Source of the DNA: Apostichopus japonicus | Lineage: Eukaryota > Echinodermata > Holothuroidea > Aspidochirotida > Stichopodidae | DNA: 64,000 nucleotides | Assembly: GCF_037975245.1 (NCBI RefSeq) | Contig: NC_092567.1 | Span: 13,222,876 to 13,286,875 of the forward strand | Reading direction: 5' to 3' | Part shown: one piece after another, positions 26,664 to 36,914 of the stretch | Position numbering within the stretch: position 1 is the stretch's first letter | How the letters are laid out: every line of letters starts with the position of its first letter | Position numbers and translations under genes: made by a program | Notes under the pieces: model-generated | What the model was told of the DNA's origin: nothing | Seen by the model: only the letters and a program-made list of their open reading frames with translations | Databases searched by the model: none

Positions 26664-28520
26664 GGTTCCTTGCTGAAAGCAAAGGAACCCATGTATTTAG
26701 GTTAGGGTGTGTGCGTGTATGTGTGTGGGTGTTTGCCACTGTTTGGTTGTGTGTGTGTGATGCTTGTATGCACAATAACTCAACAAGGGAATTACCGATC
26801 ACTACCATACTTGGTGTGTGGGTGGCCCATAGTACTATGACTAGATGAACCCTATTGATTTTGGTGCCGGCAAAGGTCACCAAAGGTCAGTTAGATGCCA
26901 AAAACCAATATATTAAAAACAGCAATAACTCCCATTGACAGTGTCCGACATGGTTGATATTTTAGGAGTAGTTGTGAATGGGGTAAGGGATCGTTTCCAA
27001 TATAACAGTAATGTGATTGAAGGTCAACAAAGGTCAATTAATGATAAAAAACTAGTATTTTTGTGATAACTTGAGAACGAAATGTCCGTTAGGGTTGGGA
27101 GTTGCTTCAATGTAATCCAATTGTCAACCCACATCTGGGTGACCCTTGACCTCAATTTGACCTCTGGTGACCTTTACGTGTTTTGGGGGATTTTTACAGT
27201 TTTTATGCTATTTTCAGATGTCAAAGGTACCTTCTGATCATAAATGTCAATAGGTTGACCCTGTGTGACCTTTTTGTGCGAAGTTATATGGGGTAAAAAA
27301 AATTTGGTCGGAGTTAGAATGGCTGTACAGACTTGTCGTTTTGTTTTTTTTGGAATCAGGAGATAAAACTACATCTGAAACCAAGGTCTAAGGGCACATT
27401 AGAAAAAATGTGCCTATTTTGGGAGGAAACAAGCAAAAAAGGAAATATTTGGTTTTGATGCTAGATTTGGATATCAATGGTACCTTCCGATCAAAAATGT
27501 CAATAAGTTGACACCCGTGTGACCTTCGTGTGCGAAGTTATACAATCTTGATCAAAGTTAATTTTCAGACATTTAATGCAATAACTCCCAGTTCCAAGGT
27601 GTGACACGGTTTATATTTTTGGACTAGTTGCAAATGGTATAGTGGAATATTTTCTAACGTAACGGTCATTTGATCCGAGGTCACCAAAGGTCAATTAATG
27701 TTAAAAAACTAGTATTTTGGGGGGAGAAAATGGGCAAAGAAGAAATGTTTGAATTTTTATAGTTTGATGCAATATTCACGTCTCACCAATCAAAAATGTC
27801 AATAAGTTGACCCAAGGTGACCTTTGTGTGTTAAGTTATATGAGGTCAAAGTTAATCTTCAGACATTTAGTGCAATAACTCCCAGTGCCAAGGTATGACA
27901 CGGTTGAATTTTTGGGACAAGTTGCAAATGGTATAGAGGAATATTTTCAAACTTAATGGTCATGTGATCCGAGGTCACCAAAGGTCAATTAATGATAAAA
28001 AACTAGTATTTTTGCGATAACTTGAGAACAACTTGTCTGTTAGGGTTGGGAGTTGCTTCAATGTAATCCAATTGTCGACTTGCATCTGGGTGACCCTTGA
28101 CCTCAATTTGACCTCTGGCGACCTTTACGTGTTTTTGGGGATTTTTACAGTTTCAATGCTATTTTCAGATGTAACAGGTACCTTCTGATCATAAATGTCA
28201 ATAGGTTGACCCCCGTGTGACCTTCGTGTGCGAAGTTATACCAGGTCAAAGTTAAAAAATATTAATGAGGTCACGGGTCAAAAGTGAAAAACTCCAAATT
28301 GCAATAACTTGGCTACTATTTATTGTAATTTTGTCAAACTTGGTATGATGATATTGGTAGAAAGTCTTCACAACTGATGTGTGTTGCAATTGATATCATG
28401 CATATTTTTGGAGGGGGGTAGCATAGCAATATTTCGTTATGAAAAGTTTGTATGCACGATAACTCAACATGGGAATGACCAATCATTACCATACTTAGTG
28501 GGTGGGTGGGAGTGTTTCCT
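26664..28520 (+). mobile_element. Hairpin-ended AGGTCA-rich element, copy 1 (right end missing)
   Basis: Begins with the hairpin GGTTCCTTGC-tgaaa-GCAAAGGAACC (26664-26689) directly after a T-run, followed by a GT-rich tract (26706-26760) and then a series of degenerate tandem modules carrying ccaaaggtcaa, tgacctcaatttgacctctg and aaaaactagtattttt. Modules recur at 26890-27250, 27560-27900 and 27900-28260. The GGGCTCTTGTT right terminus seen in the other two copies is not found; similarity ends near 28520, while a piece of its 3' part (28255-28410) is repeated at 33530-33690. It encodes nothing recognisable. Confidence 0.75.
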
Positions 28521-28689
28521 CTAAGAAATTTCTCATTGAGTTAAAATGGCTAATATCTGAATATTTGACTCAACCTGTCCTGGGGGAGGGGTCTATGGGG
28601 AGGGGTAAAGTTCTGGGGAAATTATTTTATTGAACTAAAAATACAATCGGTCAATGCTTTTGTGACTTTTCACGATGTTACATTTTGCC

Positions 28690-28860
28690 GACAGTATTAG
28701 TACCAGGGGCGTAGACAGGGTTTTTAAAGTTGTAGGCACGACTATCTGCGCGGAGTGCCACCATCGGTTGGCGCGGAGCATACAAGAAAATTTTTGGTTT
28801 TACAAACCCCACAGATGGCCGGAAACAGACCTTTCTGAGTGTTCATTTTGGTTCCCTGGC
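28690..28860 (+). mobile_element. Fragment of the 'gcgccaccattggttggcgcg' repeat family
   Basis: Starts near 'ccaggggcgtagacaggg', then ggcacgac..gcggagtgccaccatcgg, ttggcgcggagcatac, aagaaaatttttgg and cagatggccgg. The same ordered words occur at 49085-49330, 59131-59230, 60395-60560, and in reverse at 38310-38440, 61990-62180 and 63140-63240. It is a short truncated copy without visible target duplication. Confidence 0.65.
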
Positions 28861-28923
28861 CTCTTGGTAACTTGAGACACATCATTCGATATCACTTTAA
28901 ACCCAAAAAACAAACCAGTTACA

Positions 28924-29336
28924 AAAGTACTTAATTCAATACTACATAATGTATTTAAAATTAGCAAGGTAATTAGCAAGGTTAGCAAGGTTAGCAAAAT
29001 TAGCAAGGTAACATGTGCAGAGTAAGTGCTGCAGCTCTATAAAGTCTGTTAATCAACGATAGGCTTATTTTTAGGCATATTTTCTGCGTAAACTACATAC
29101 TGGCTGCGCCCCTGTGTACTAAACACTAAACACTAAAGTACTTAATTCAATACTACATAATGTATTTAAAATTAGCAAGGTAATTAGCAAGGTTAGCAAG
29201 GTTAGCAAAATTAGCAAGGTAACATGTGCAGAGTAAGTGCTGCAGCTCTATAAAGTCTGTTAATCAACGATAGGCTTATTTTTAGGCATATTTTCTGCGT
29301 AAACTACATACTGGCTGCGCCCCTGTGTACTAAACA
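28924..29336. repeat. Exact 211-bp tandem duplication
   Basis: The block starting aaagtacttaattc at 28924 is repeated at 29135 with no difference seen over ~200 bases, ending in cccctgtgtactaaaca. Inside each copy is a minor run of ttagcaagg repeats. Complete identity implies a very recent event or an assembly duplication. Confidence 0.9.
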
Positions 29337-29488
29337 TCGGCCAATCTAATGTCTGATTTTAAGTTGAGGCATGAAACCCTGAGCTTTATTTAAAAGATGA
29401 TTGCTAAATAATAATAAATTAGTTCATTGCATATTACGCTTTATTTTTACAAGCTAAATTTGGCTGAAATATAGTGCACCACTTGCAA

Positions 29489-30028
29489 TGCAGGGTAGAA
29501 ATTTAGATTTGGCTCTGGGGGACTATTTTGGAAAATGAAAAGTTAAAAACACCCCCCCTTAATGTATTTACGAAGGCTTTTTTAAGGCTTAAGGGGGCGC
29601 TTTTCCAAAGTTCAATATGCCATTTACGAAAAAGGTAAGTATTTATCAGGATCAAGTAAGCACAATTACCCACTTCCTATTTAGCTGCAACCATCTAGCA
29701 AATTTATTGAAAGTTTAATTGCCAAAATTTGCGATCGTTTAGCAAATAACGTCAATCCACCGAATATGTGACGAAAAACCAATAACCCATCACCTGAAAT
29801 AGAAAACACATGTTTACTTCTGAAGGTGCCCTTTCCTTTAATCATGTATTTTTCGTGTGTGGTTAAATTAACCCACCACCAAATACGAAACCATTATACC
29901 GCTGAAAAGTAATCAAAGTTAAAACCTTCAATCCATCGCCACAGCAAAGGTGTAAGTAAAATACAACATTCCCTCTCTAAGACATAGCACATACCTTCCA
30001 AACAACTGCCAAATTCCACCTTTTTTTT
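29489..30028 (+). mobile_element. REP-B transposon, left part (interrupted copy)
   Basis: Begins CAGGGTAGAAATTTAG and runs through a mixed C/G-rich segment, gctgaaaagtaatcaaag, ccatcgccacagcaa and acaacattccctct. It aligns in order with 45288-45830. The remaining REP-B sequence resumes at 32681, after the 2.65 kb hairpin-ended element. REP-B ends in accctg, so both ends carry CAGGGT in inverted orientation, as in many hAT-like elements. Flanks ttgcaatg and ttcaatgt resemble a decayed 8-bp duplication. Confidence 0.7.
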
Positions 30029-32680
30029 GGTTCCTTGCTTTAGCAAAAGGAACCTATGCAGTCAGGTTGGCGTATGTGTGTGTGTGTGTGTGTGTGTGTG
30101 CGTCTGTGACACTTGCTTGGGTACGCTCTATCTCAATAAGGGAATGTTGGATTGAGGCCAAACTTGGACTATAGATCCGCCATATGGAGAAGGTGTGCCC
30201 TATTGTTTTTGGTGCCCACAAAGGTCACCAAAGGTCAGTAATGGTCCAAAAACCGAAAATATTAAAACTGCAATAACTCCCAGTGCCAATGTGCGACAAG
30301 ATTGATATTTTGGGACAAGTTGTGAACTGGTTAGGGGAGCATTTTCAAACTTAACGGTCATGTGATCCGAGGTCACCAAAGGTCAATTAATGATAAAAAA
30401 CTAGTATTTTTGCAATAACTTGAGAACGAATGTCTGTTAGGGTTGGGAGTTGCCTCAATGTAATCCAATTGTCGACCCGCATCTGGGTGACCCTTGACCT
30501 CAATTTGACCTCTGGTGACCTTTTCATGTTTTGGGGATTTTTACAGTTTCGATGCTATTTTCAGATGTCAAAGGTACCTTCTGATCATAAATGTCAATAG
30601 GTTGACCCCTTGTGACCTTTATGTGCGAAGTTATATGGGGTCAAAGTTTTTTGGTCGGAGTTAGGATGGTTGTACAGACTTTTCGTTTTGTTTTTTGGAA
30701 TCAGGAGATTAAACTACATCTGAAACCAAGGTCAAAAGGTCAAAGGTCACATTAGAAAAAATGTGCTTATTTTGGGAGGAAACGAGCAAAAAAGTGAATG
30801 TTTGGTTTTGATGCTAGATTTGGATATCAAAGGTACCTTCCAATCAAAAATGTCAATTGGTTGACACCCGTGTGACCTTCGTGTGCAAAGTTACACGAGG
30901 TCAAAGTTTATTTTCAGACATTTAATGCAACAACTCCCAGTTCCAAGGTGTGACATGGTTGATATTTTTGGACAAGTTGCAAATGGTATAGGGGAATATT
31001 TTCAAACTTAACGGTCATGTGATCCGAGGTCACCAAAGGTCAATTAATGTCAAAAAACTAGTATTTTGGGGGTAGAAAATGGGCAAAGAAAAAAATGTTT
31101 GAATTTTTATAGTTTGATGCTCTAATTTAGGTCTCATCAATCAAAAATGTCAATAAGTTGACCCAAGGTGACCTTTGTATGTTAAGTTATATGAGGTCAA
31201 AGTTAATTTTCAGACATTTAGTGTAATAACTCCCAGTGCCAAGGTGTTACACAGTTGATATTTTGAGACAAGTTGCAAATGGTATAGGGGAATATTTTCA
31301 AACTTAACGGTCATGTGATCCGAGGTCACCAAAGGTCAATTAATGATAAAAAACTAGTATTTTTGCGATAACTTGAGAACAAATTGTCCGTTAGGCTTGG
31401 GAATTGCTTCAATGTAATCCAATTGTAGACCCGCATCTGGGTGACCCTTGACCTCAATTTGACCTCTGGTGACCTTTTTAGTATTTTGTGGATTTTTACA
31501 GTTTCAATGCTATTTTCAGATGTTAAAGGTAACTTCTGATCATAAATGTCAATGGGTTGACCCCCATTTGACCTTCGTGTGCGAAGTTATATGAGGTCAA
31601 AGTTAATTTTCAGACATTTAATGCAATAACTCCCAGTTCCAAGGTGTGACAAGGTTGATATTTTGGAGTAGTTGCAAATGGTATAGGGGAATATTTTCAA
31701 ACTTAACGGTTATGTGATACAAGGTCACCAAAGGTCAATTAATGATAAAAAACTAGTATTTGTGCGATAACTTGAGAACAAGGTGTCCGTTAGAGTTGGG
31801 AGTTGCTTCAATGTAATCCAATTGTCGACCCGCATCTGGGTGACCCTTGACCTCAATTTGACCTCTGGTGACCTTTTCGTGTGTTGTGGATTTTTACAGT
31901 TTCGATGCTATTTTCAGATGTTAAAGGTACCTTCTGATCATAAATGTCAACGGGTTGACCCCCATTTGACCTTCGTGTGCGAAGTTATTTGAGGTCAAAG
32001 TTAATTTTCACACATTTAATGCAATAACTCCCAGTGACAAGGTTGATTTTTTTGGACAAGTTGCAAATGGTATAGGGGAATATTTTCAAACTTAACGGTC
32101 ATGTGATCCAAGGTCACCAAAGGTCAGCTAATGTTAAAAAAGTAGTATTATGGGGGGAGAAAATGGGCAAAGAAAAAATGTTTGAATTTTTAAAGTCATG
32201 CTCTATTTAGGTCTCACCGATCAAAAATGTCAATTGGTTGACCTCCTGGTGACCTTTGTGTGAAGTTACATACAAGTTCAAAGTTAATTTTTTGACATTA
32301 AATGCAATTAAATCTCAATGCCAATGTGTGACATGGTTGATATTTTGGGACAAGTTGTGAATGGGGTGGTGGAACATTTTGAAACTTTTAAAGGTCATGT
32401 CATCTGAGGTCACCATTGTTATCATATCTGTTGACATGCTTGTAGGTCTCTTATATTTCTTACAATTTCGACGCCATATTTAGATCTCAAAAGTGCCTTT
32501 TGATAAAAAATCTGATCACATTTTGTGATCACAAAAGTGTTGGCTATAGTGTTGGTTACTTTATGGCAACATGTAGGACCACAATTACTTGGACTATTTC
32601 AGCCCAATCTTGCTTGATAATATTATGTGTATTGTCATATACCCCAAGCAAGGTACCACAGTGCCCTTGGGCTCTTGTTT
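30029..32680 (+). mobile_element. Hairpin-ended AGGTCA-rich element, copy 2 (complete, 2.65 kb)
   Basis: Left terminus: hairpin GGTTCCTTGC-ttta-GCAAAAGGAACC at 30029-30054 after eight Ts, then a (GT)n tract at about 30073-30105. The body consists of degenerate tandem modules containing ggtcaccaaaggtcaatta, gacctcaatttgacctctgg and gtcaataagttgaccc, with about five units of an alternating ~300-400 bp pattern. Right terminus: gtgcccttgggctcttgtt (32662-32680), which has a small GCCC-TT-GGGC stem. It is inserted in a REP-B copy whose two halves flank it. No protein is encoded, so it is non-autonomous. A Helitron/Helentron-like nature is possible, given hairpin termini and T-rich target, but not shown. 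Confidence 0.82.
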
Positions 32681-33288
32681 TTTTTGGCAAACAGATGGTT
32701 AGGCTACATTTCCCATTGACTTTAATGTGGTTGTTAGGCTAACATGTGGTCGAAGGTTGCAGTATTTCATGGATATTTTAGTTCTAGCTAACTGCGTCAC
32801 AATTTCAGGGAATAAAGAGATGCTTAGGCTAGATTTTCCAGTTGACTACGTGTTGTGTTTGACTACCTTGCGCGCAAGGAAAGTATGTAAACAAAGCTAC
32901 GCAAAGTATTGTTATTATTATTTTTTGCAAACCGATGGTTAGGCTACATTTCCCATTGACTTAGTGTGGTTGTCAGGCTAACATGCTGTCAAAGATTGCA
33001 GTTTTTCTTGGATATTTTTATTTTTTATTTGCGACACAACTTGAGCGAATAAACAGATGGCTAGGTTAGAGTTCCATGTTGAACTGTTTGTGCAATTCGC
33101 GCTGCTACTGCAAACCCTAGCTAAAGCAAAAAGCTTGTCACATTTAAATTTACACTGACACCTGATATTACGAGGGCGATTTTCTTATATTTCTTTTTTG
33201 TCCTCGCAGTTGTGCTTTCGGAGGGCTTTTTTAGCACTTAATTGCTAGGACCAATCGCCCGTCGCCCCCGCTTATTTCTGACCCTGTT
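32681..33288 (+). mobile_element. REP-B transposon, right part (interrupted copy)
   Basis: Resumes with tttggcaaacagatggttag, gctacatttcccattgac, atgtggtcgaagg and ends cgcccccgcttatttctg followed by accctg at ~33288. An internal duplication repeats the 'gatggttaggctac' module at 32694 and 32934. It aligns with 45866-46450 and 47630-48165. Together with 29489-30028 this reconstructs the layout of a roughly 1.1 kb element before interruption. Confidence 0.72.
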
Positions 33289-33529
33289 CAATGTAATGTA
33301 AGGTAGGCTATACAGATATTATATTTAGTACACTGGTAGTGGTATTGCGAACCATCGTAATGTAGGCAATGCATCAGTGCACGTGCACGTTACCTTTTAT
33401 GATTTAGCTTTACAACAGTCGAGCTAAATAGAAAAACAGCGCTACGGTAAAGTTAACGATCCTTAATTAAACATTTCTGACGATAAATTGGAAACAATTT
33501 ACAGTAATAATTTCTTCACTTCAAGTTGA

Positions 33530-33735
33530 AGTTGAAGTTGTGAATATTGATGAGGTCATGGGGTCAAACGTGAAATACTCCAAATTGCAATTACTTGGCT
33601 ACTATTACTAGTCTGAATTTCGTCAAGCTTGGTATGATGTTAATGGTAGATAGTCTTCACACACTGATGTGTGTTGCACTTGATATCAGGGCTTAGCATT
33701 ACTTTGGCAACAAAATATTGTCTTGTGGAGTTAGG
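33530..33735 (+). mobile_element. Detached 3' fragment of the AGGTCA-rich element
   Basis: The words tgatgaggtcatggggtcaa, actccaaattgcaa, cttggctactatt and gatgtgtgttgca occur in the same order at 28255-28410 within copy 1. The following 'caacaaaatattgtcttgtgg' is also shared with the inverted duplication at 26398 and 34750. This is therefore a small mosaic of two other repeats in the window. Confidence 0.6.
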
Positions 33736-33748
33736 TCAACATATATAT

Positions 33749-33950
33749 GTGCCAGAAGACTATGTTTAAACCTAACACTCATATACACATTGTACATATA
33801 CACCCAGTACAGTGTATGCACTGCACACACTGTACATACACGTATGTACTGGTTGAAATTCATTTTATAGTTAAGTCTTCTAATTCAACCAATTGTATAT
33901 GTACAATGTGTATATTACTGAGGTGTTAGGTTTAAACAGTCTTCTGGCAC
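33749..33950. mobile_element. 202-bp MITE-like element with ~50-bp imperfect TIRs
   Basis: The left end GTGCCAGAAGAC is the exact complement of the right end. Inverted identity continues inward through gtttaaacctaacac and atacacattgtacatata with small gaps. The centre carries further palindromic words (cagtacagtgtatgcactg). A direct, partial second copy of the centre follows at 33970-34055 (cagtacagtgtatgtactg to gttgaaattcattttat). No clear target duplication is seen. Confidence 0.75.
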
Positions 33951-34494
33951 TCATGGCACTCGAGCTGTACATCCAGTACAGTGTATGTACTGTACACACT
34001 GTACATACATACGTATGTACTGGTTGAAATTCATTTTATAAGTCTGCTAATTAAATGAATTCAACCAGGAGCAGACAATTACATTGCAAATAGTATTTGT
34101 TTATATGAAATAAAAAACTGCACATTATTGAATTGAATGACCTTGAAGTACAATACACAGGCACAAAACACATGGAACATTAAAACAGGCAAAAACGTTT
34201 TTTGTAAAAATCCCAAACTTTGAGGTTTTTCATTTCAAAATAAGGCAAAACGCCCTCCTGAATTTTTTTGACAAACAGGGTGGTACTACATCTCTTCCAG
34301 AAAAAATTATCAGATTTTTTCAATATGACGCGTTTTGAGTTATTGGCCGTCAAAGACGACCTCTTTTGTACATCGGAGCAACTTAACAACTTCATAAATT
34401 AATACTGAGAACAGCTAGAACCCTGAAATTTATTAAGGTGTAAGAATTTTATACTTATAATTAAAGTATAAACCCCCTGACAGCTCTAACATGG

Positions 34495-35095
34495 TTACTT
34501 TGGTAAAAAATTGCCTTCAAAACCCCTACCTCATGCTGAATTGCAGCATGAAATAGCAACTTTAATGTTGCACAACTTGCAAACATATTGTAGGAAAGCA
34601 TTGTAAACATTATTTTGTATTGTTTGTACTAGACATATTAACCTCTGAAAGAATCAAGTACCCTGAAGCAATGGTTTAGGAGCAATTCATCACTAAAAAT
34701 AGCACATTTTTTTAGTGAAAAGTACAAAACTCAAATATTTTGACACTTTTAAGTTGACCTAACTCCACAAGACAATATTTTTGTAGCCTTATTTTTTAAT
34801 TTCCTATTCTGTGGGATAGACTCTATAAGCGTCTGTAATAGAAGGATAGTAGAATGTTAAATTGCTGAGAAATGAGACCTCAAAAGTCAAGAAAATGCCA
34901 AAATGCCATGGTGGCGACAAATTGCGGAATTTCAAAGTGTGATAAATCGGCCAATTGTAAAGCAATGCAACTGAAATTTTCAGAATATGCTTATTTCATG
35001 GTGGTCCAATCATACAATAAATTTGGAAATTTTACAAAGATGTCGAACTACAACTCTATACTCCAAAATTTGGTGATTTGATATGGAATGACCCA
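34495..35095 (-). repeat. Right copy of the ~0.57 kb inverted duplication
   Basis: Reverse complement of 26113-26663. Its outer boundary (ggaatgaccc at ~35084-35094) mirrors the left boundary gggtcattcc, so the pair could be the long terminal inverted repeats of a ~9 kb composite element or two independent insertions in opposite orientation. The predicted 69-codon frame here (34872-35081) is within the repeat and not considered real. Confidence 0.85.
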
Positions 35096-35356
35096 GCATG
35101 TTGCTGAACTTTGGAAATTTATTCTTCGTTCAATTTATTAAACACAAAACTAATATTTTCTTTTTTCATAATTAAATGATCCTAATGATAAGGGAGTGAA
35201 AATTTTGGGGTGAAATGATTTGAATCTTAAGTAACAAAAACTGTAGAGGCAAATAAGCAAATTATCATAATAAAACTTGCTAAAAATGTTAAAACTTACC
35301 ATATTTTGCAAAACATTGTTTAACAGCTACCTTTTCTTTTCTTTTTACTCATATAG

Positions 35357-36043
35357 AAAAGGATGTAAACAAGCTGAATGATGACACAGATGAAGATGAA
35401 CCGCCAAGGAAACGCGCCCTCGACAATACAAGTGGTTCAAGAGAGTGGAGGGAACCTCACATGTTTCCGAATGAATGCATCATCTGTCATTCTGTCAAAA
35501 CAAAGCATGAAACAAAATAGTTCACAGGTAAAAAAGACTGGAAGTGAGCCTTATGAGGTGTGAGATTGTTAATGTTGGCAAACTTTTAAAAGCAGCAAGA
35601 CAAAAGAAACATGTAAAACTCTTGCAACAGATAGAACGGGAGGATCTGGTGGCCCGTGAACTAAAATATCATTGGGAGTGTTTCGGGACTTCACAAGGTT
35701 CATAAGTGTAAAAGTAAGGTTGATTCAACTGCCGTCATTGAGGAATTCAGTGACAAAACAATCCATAAGTGACTTCTTGAGGGACAGGAAATATTGGCTC
35801 TTGCAAGGCTCAATCTCATATTTATTCGTACCACTAAGGAAGTTGAAGACGTTGATGCTCCGTACAAGATGTGGAACTTGAAGAAACGTCTTCAAAAAGC
35901 ATTTCCTAACTAGTTTTCGTTAATCCTTCACATCGCAATATATGAGCACTATTGTGTTCAGTGAGCGTTTGTGTGCGGAAGAGTTAGCTAAAGATTTGGC
36001 AGATGATTATTACACATCAACTGATAGCTCAACCAATGTTTAA
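35357..36043 (+). pseudogene. Broken coding segment of an uncharacterised CxxC-containing invertebrate protein
   Basis: A good acceptor (pyrimidine tract, catatag) precedes a frame giving KDVNKLNDDTDEDEPPRKR, then PNECIICHSVKTKHE with a CxxC pair, stopping at TAG 35518-35520. Coding character continues in other frames: CEIVNVGKLLKAARQKK then DLVARELKYHWECF (35559-35683), RDFTRFISVK, then a frame with EEFSDKTIHKW and TTKEVEDVDAPYKMW, and finally EELAKDLADDYYTSTDSS ending at TAA 36041-36043. At least three frameshifts and several stops separate these pieces, so the gene is not functional as read. The layout (acidic and basic lead, CxxC cluster, then an acidic helix and a YHxxC-like motif) resembles uncharacterised, probably transposon-associated proteins common in marine invertebrates; that is from memory and unverified. 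Confidence 0.6.
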
Positions 36044-36474
36044 TTTTGCAGGGCAGAAGTTGATTTGCATCTGAAAATTCAAAAAGCTCACGATAAAATT
36101 ATTGGGGAGTGGTGCACAGCCCCACCGCATCCCACACCTCTGCACACCACGATCTGAAGAAGAGAGTGTATTAGGGAACTAAAATTATGTGACTGCCTCT
36201 TGCAAAGTTTTGCATCTTCTTAAATGATTAAACAAACCTTCAAATAACATTAATGAAACATGAGAGTAACCAAATCTTAATAAATTCATGTGTTCATAAT
36301 TTATTTGTGAAAGCACCAAATAAATTACATTAAAGCATTTTGAAAATTTGTATTTGTGCTCAGTTCAACTATTCTATACAAAGAAAGATGTTGAAGAAGT
36401 TTTGAAGACTATTTGAAATTTCCTTCCTTTATTTTCCACCATATATACCCAATCCTTTCAACTGATTAAAATGG

Positions 36475-36605
36475 CCTTAATTAATTAACTGGCTAATTAA
36501 TTAATAGGATTTTTTTAATTCATGGTTTTTAGATAATTAACTAGTTAACAATGTTTTTTAACTAATTAAGCTAATTAACCAATTGGTTAATTAGCTAACA
36601 TATTT
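36475..36605. repeat. AATTAA-rich palindromic patch with a perfect 28-bp palindrome
   Basis: Positions 36569-36596 are a perfect palindrome with no loop, centred on ccaattgg. The upstream 90 bases hold further self-complementary words (ttaattaactgg, ctaattaattaatag, ctagttaac). This could form a cruciform and may be the centre of a small fold-back repeat. Confidence 0.7.
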
Positions 36606-36914
36606 TAGCAGTCACAATTCATTTATGATTTCATTCAAGGCCTGAAATAAAAAATTTTGAGTGAACTCCCATGAACCTTGCAGTGTTAGTGTACTGTCTT
36701 ACTTCAGTAAAACAGTAGAAGTGGAACTGGTATATGTGTTTTAAGTTTGGCAATTTAACTCCCTTTTCCATGAATTTCCTTCTTGGTTAACCACAACCTT
36801 CCTGGGGCTAAAGCAATTTGTGATAAGGAACTCCTATTTTGTCATTCTGTGATAAATTTAGCCCCTCCCTCCCTCCCTCCCTCAGTTGCACAGAAATTGA
36901 AAACAGCACATAAA

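Noticed and set aside
30073-30105. (GT)n tract as an independent microsatellite
   Set aside because: The same GT-rich tract follows the terminal hairpin in all three copies of the element, so it is part of the element structure.
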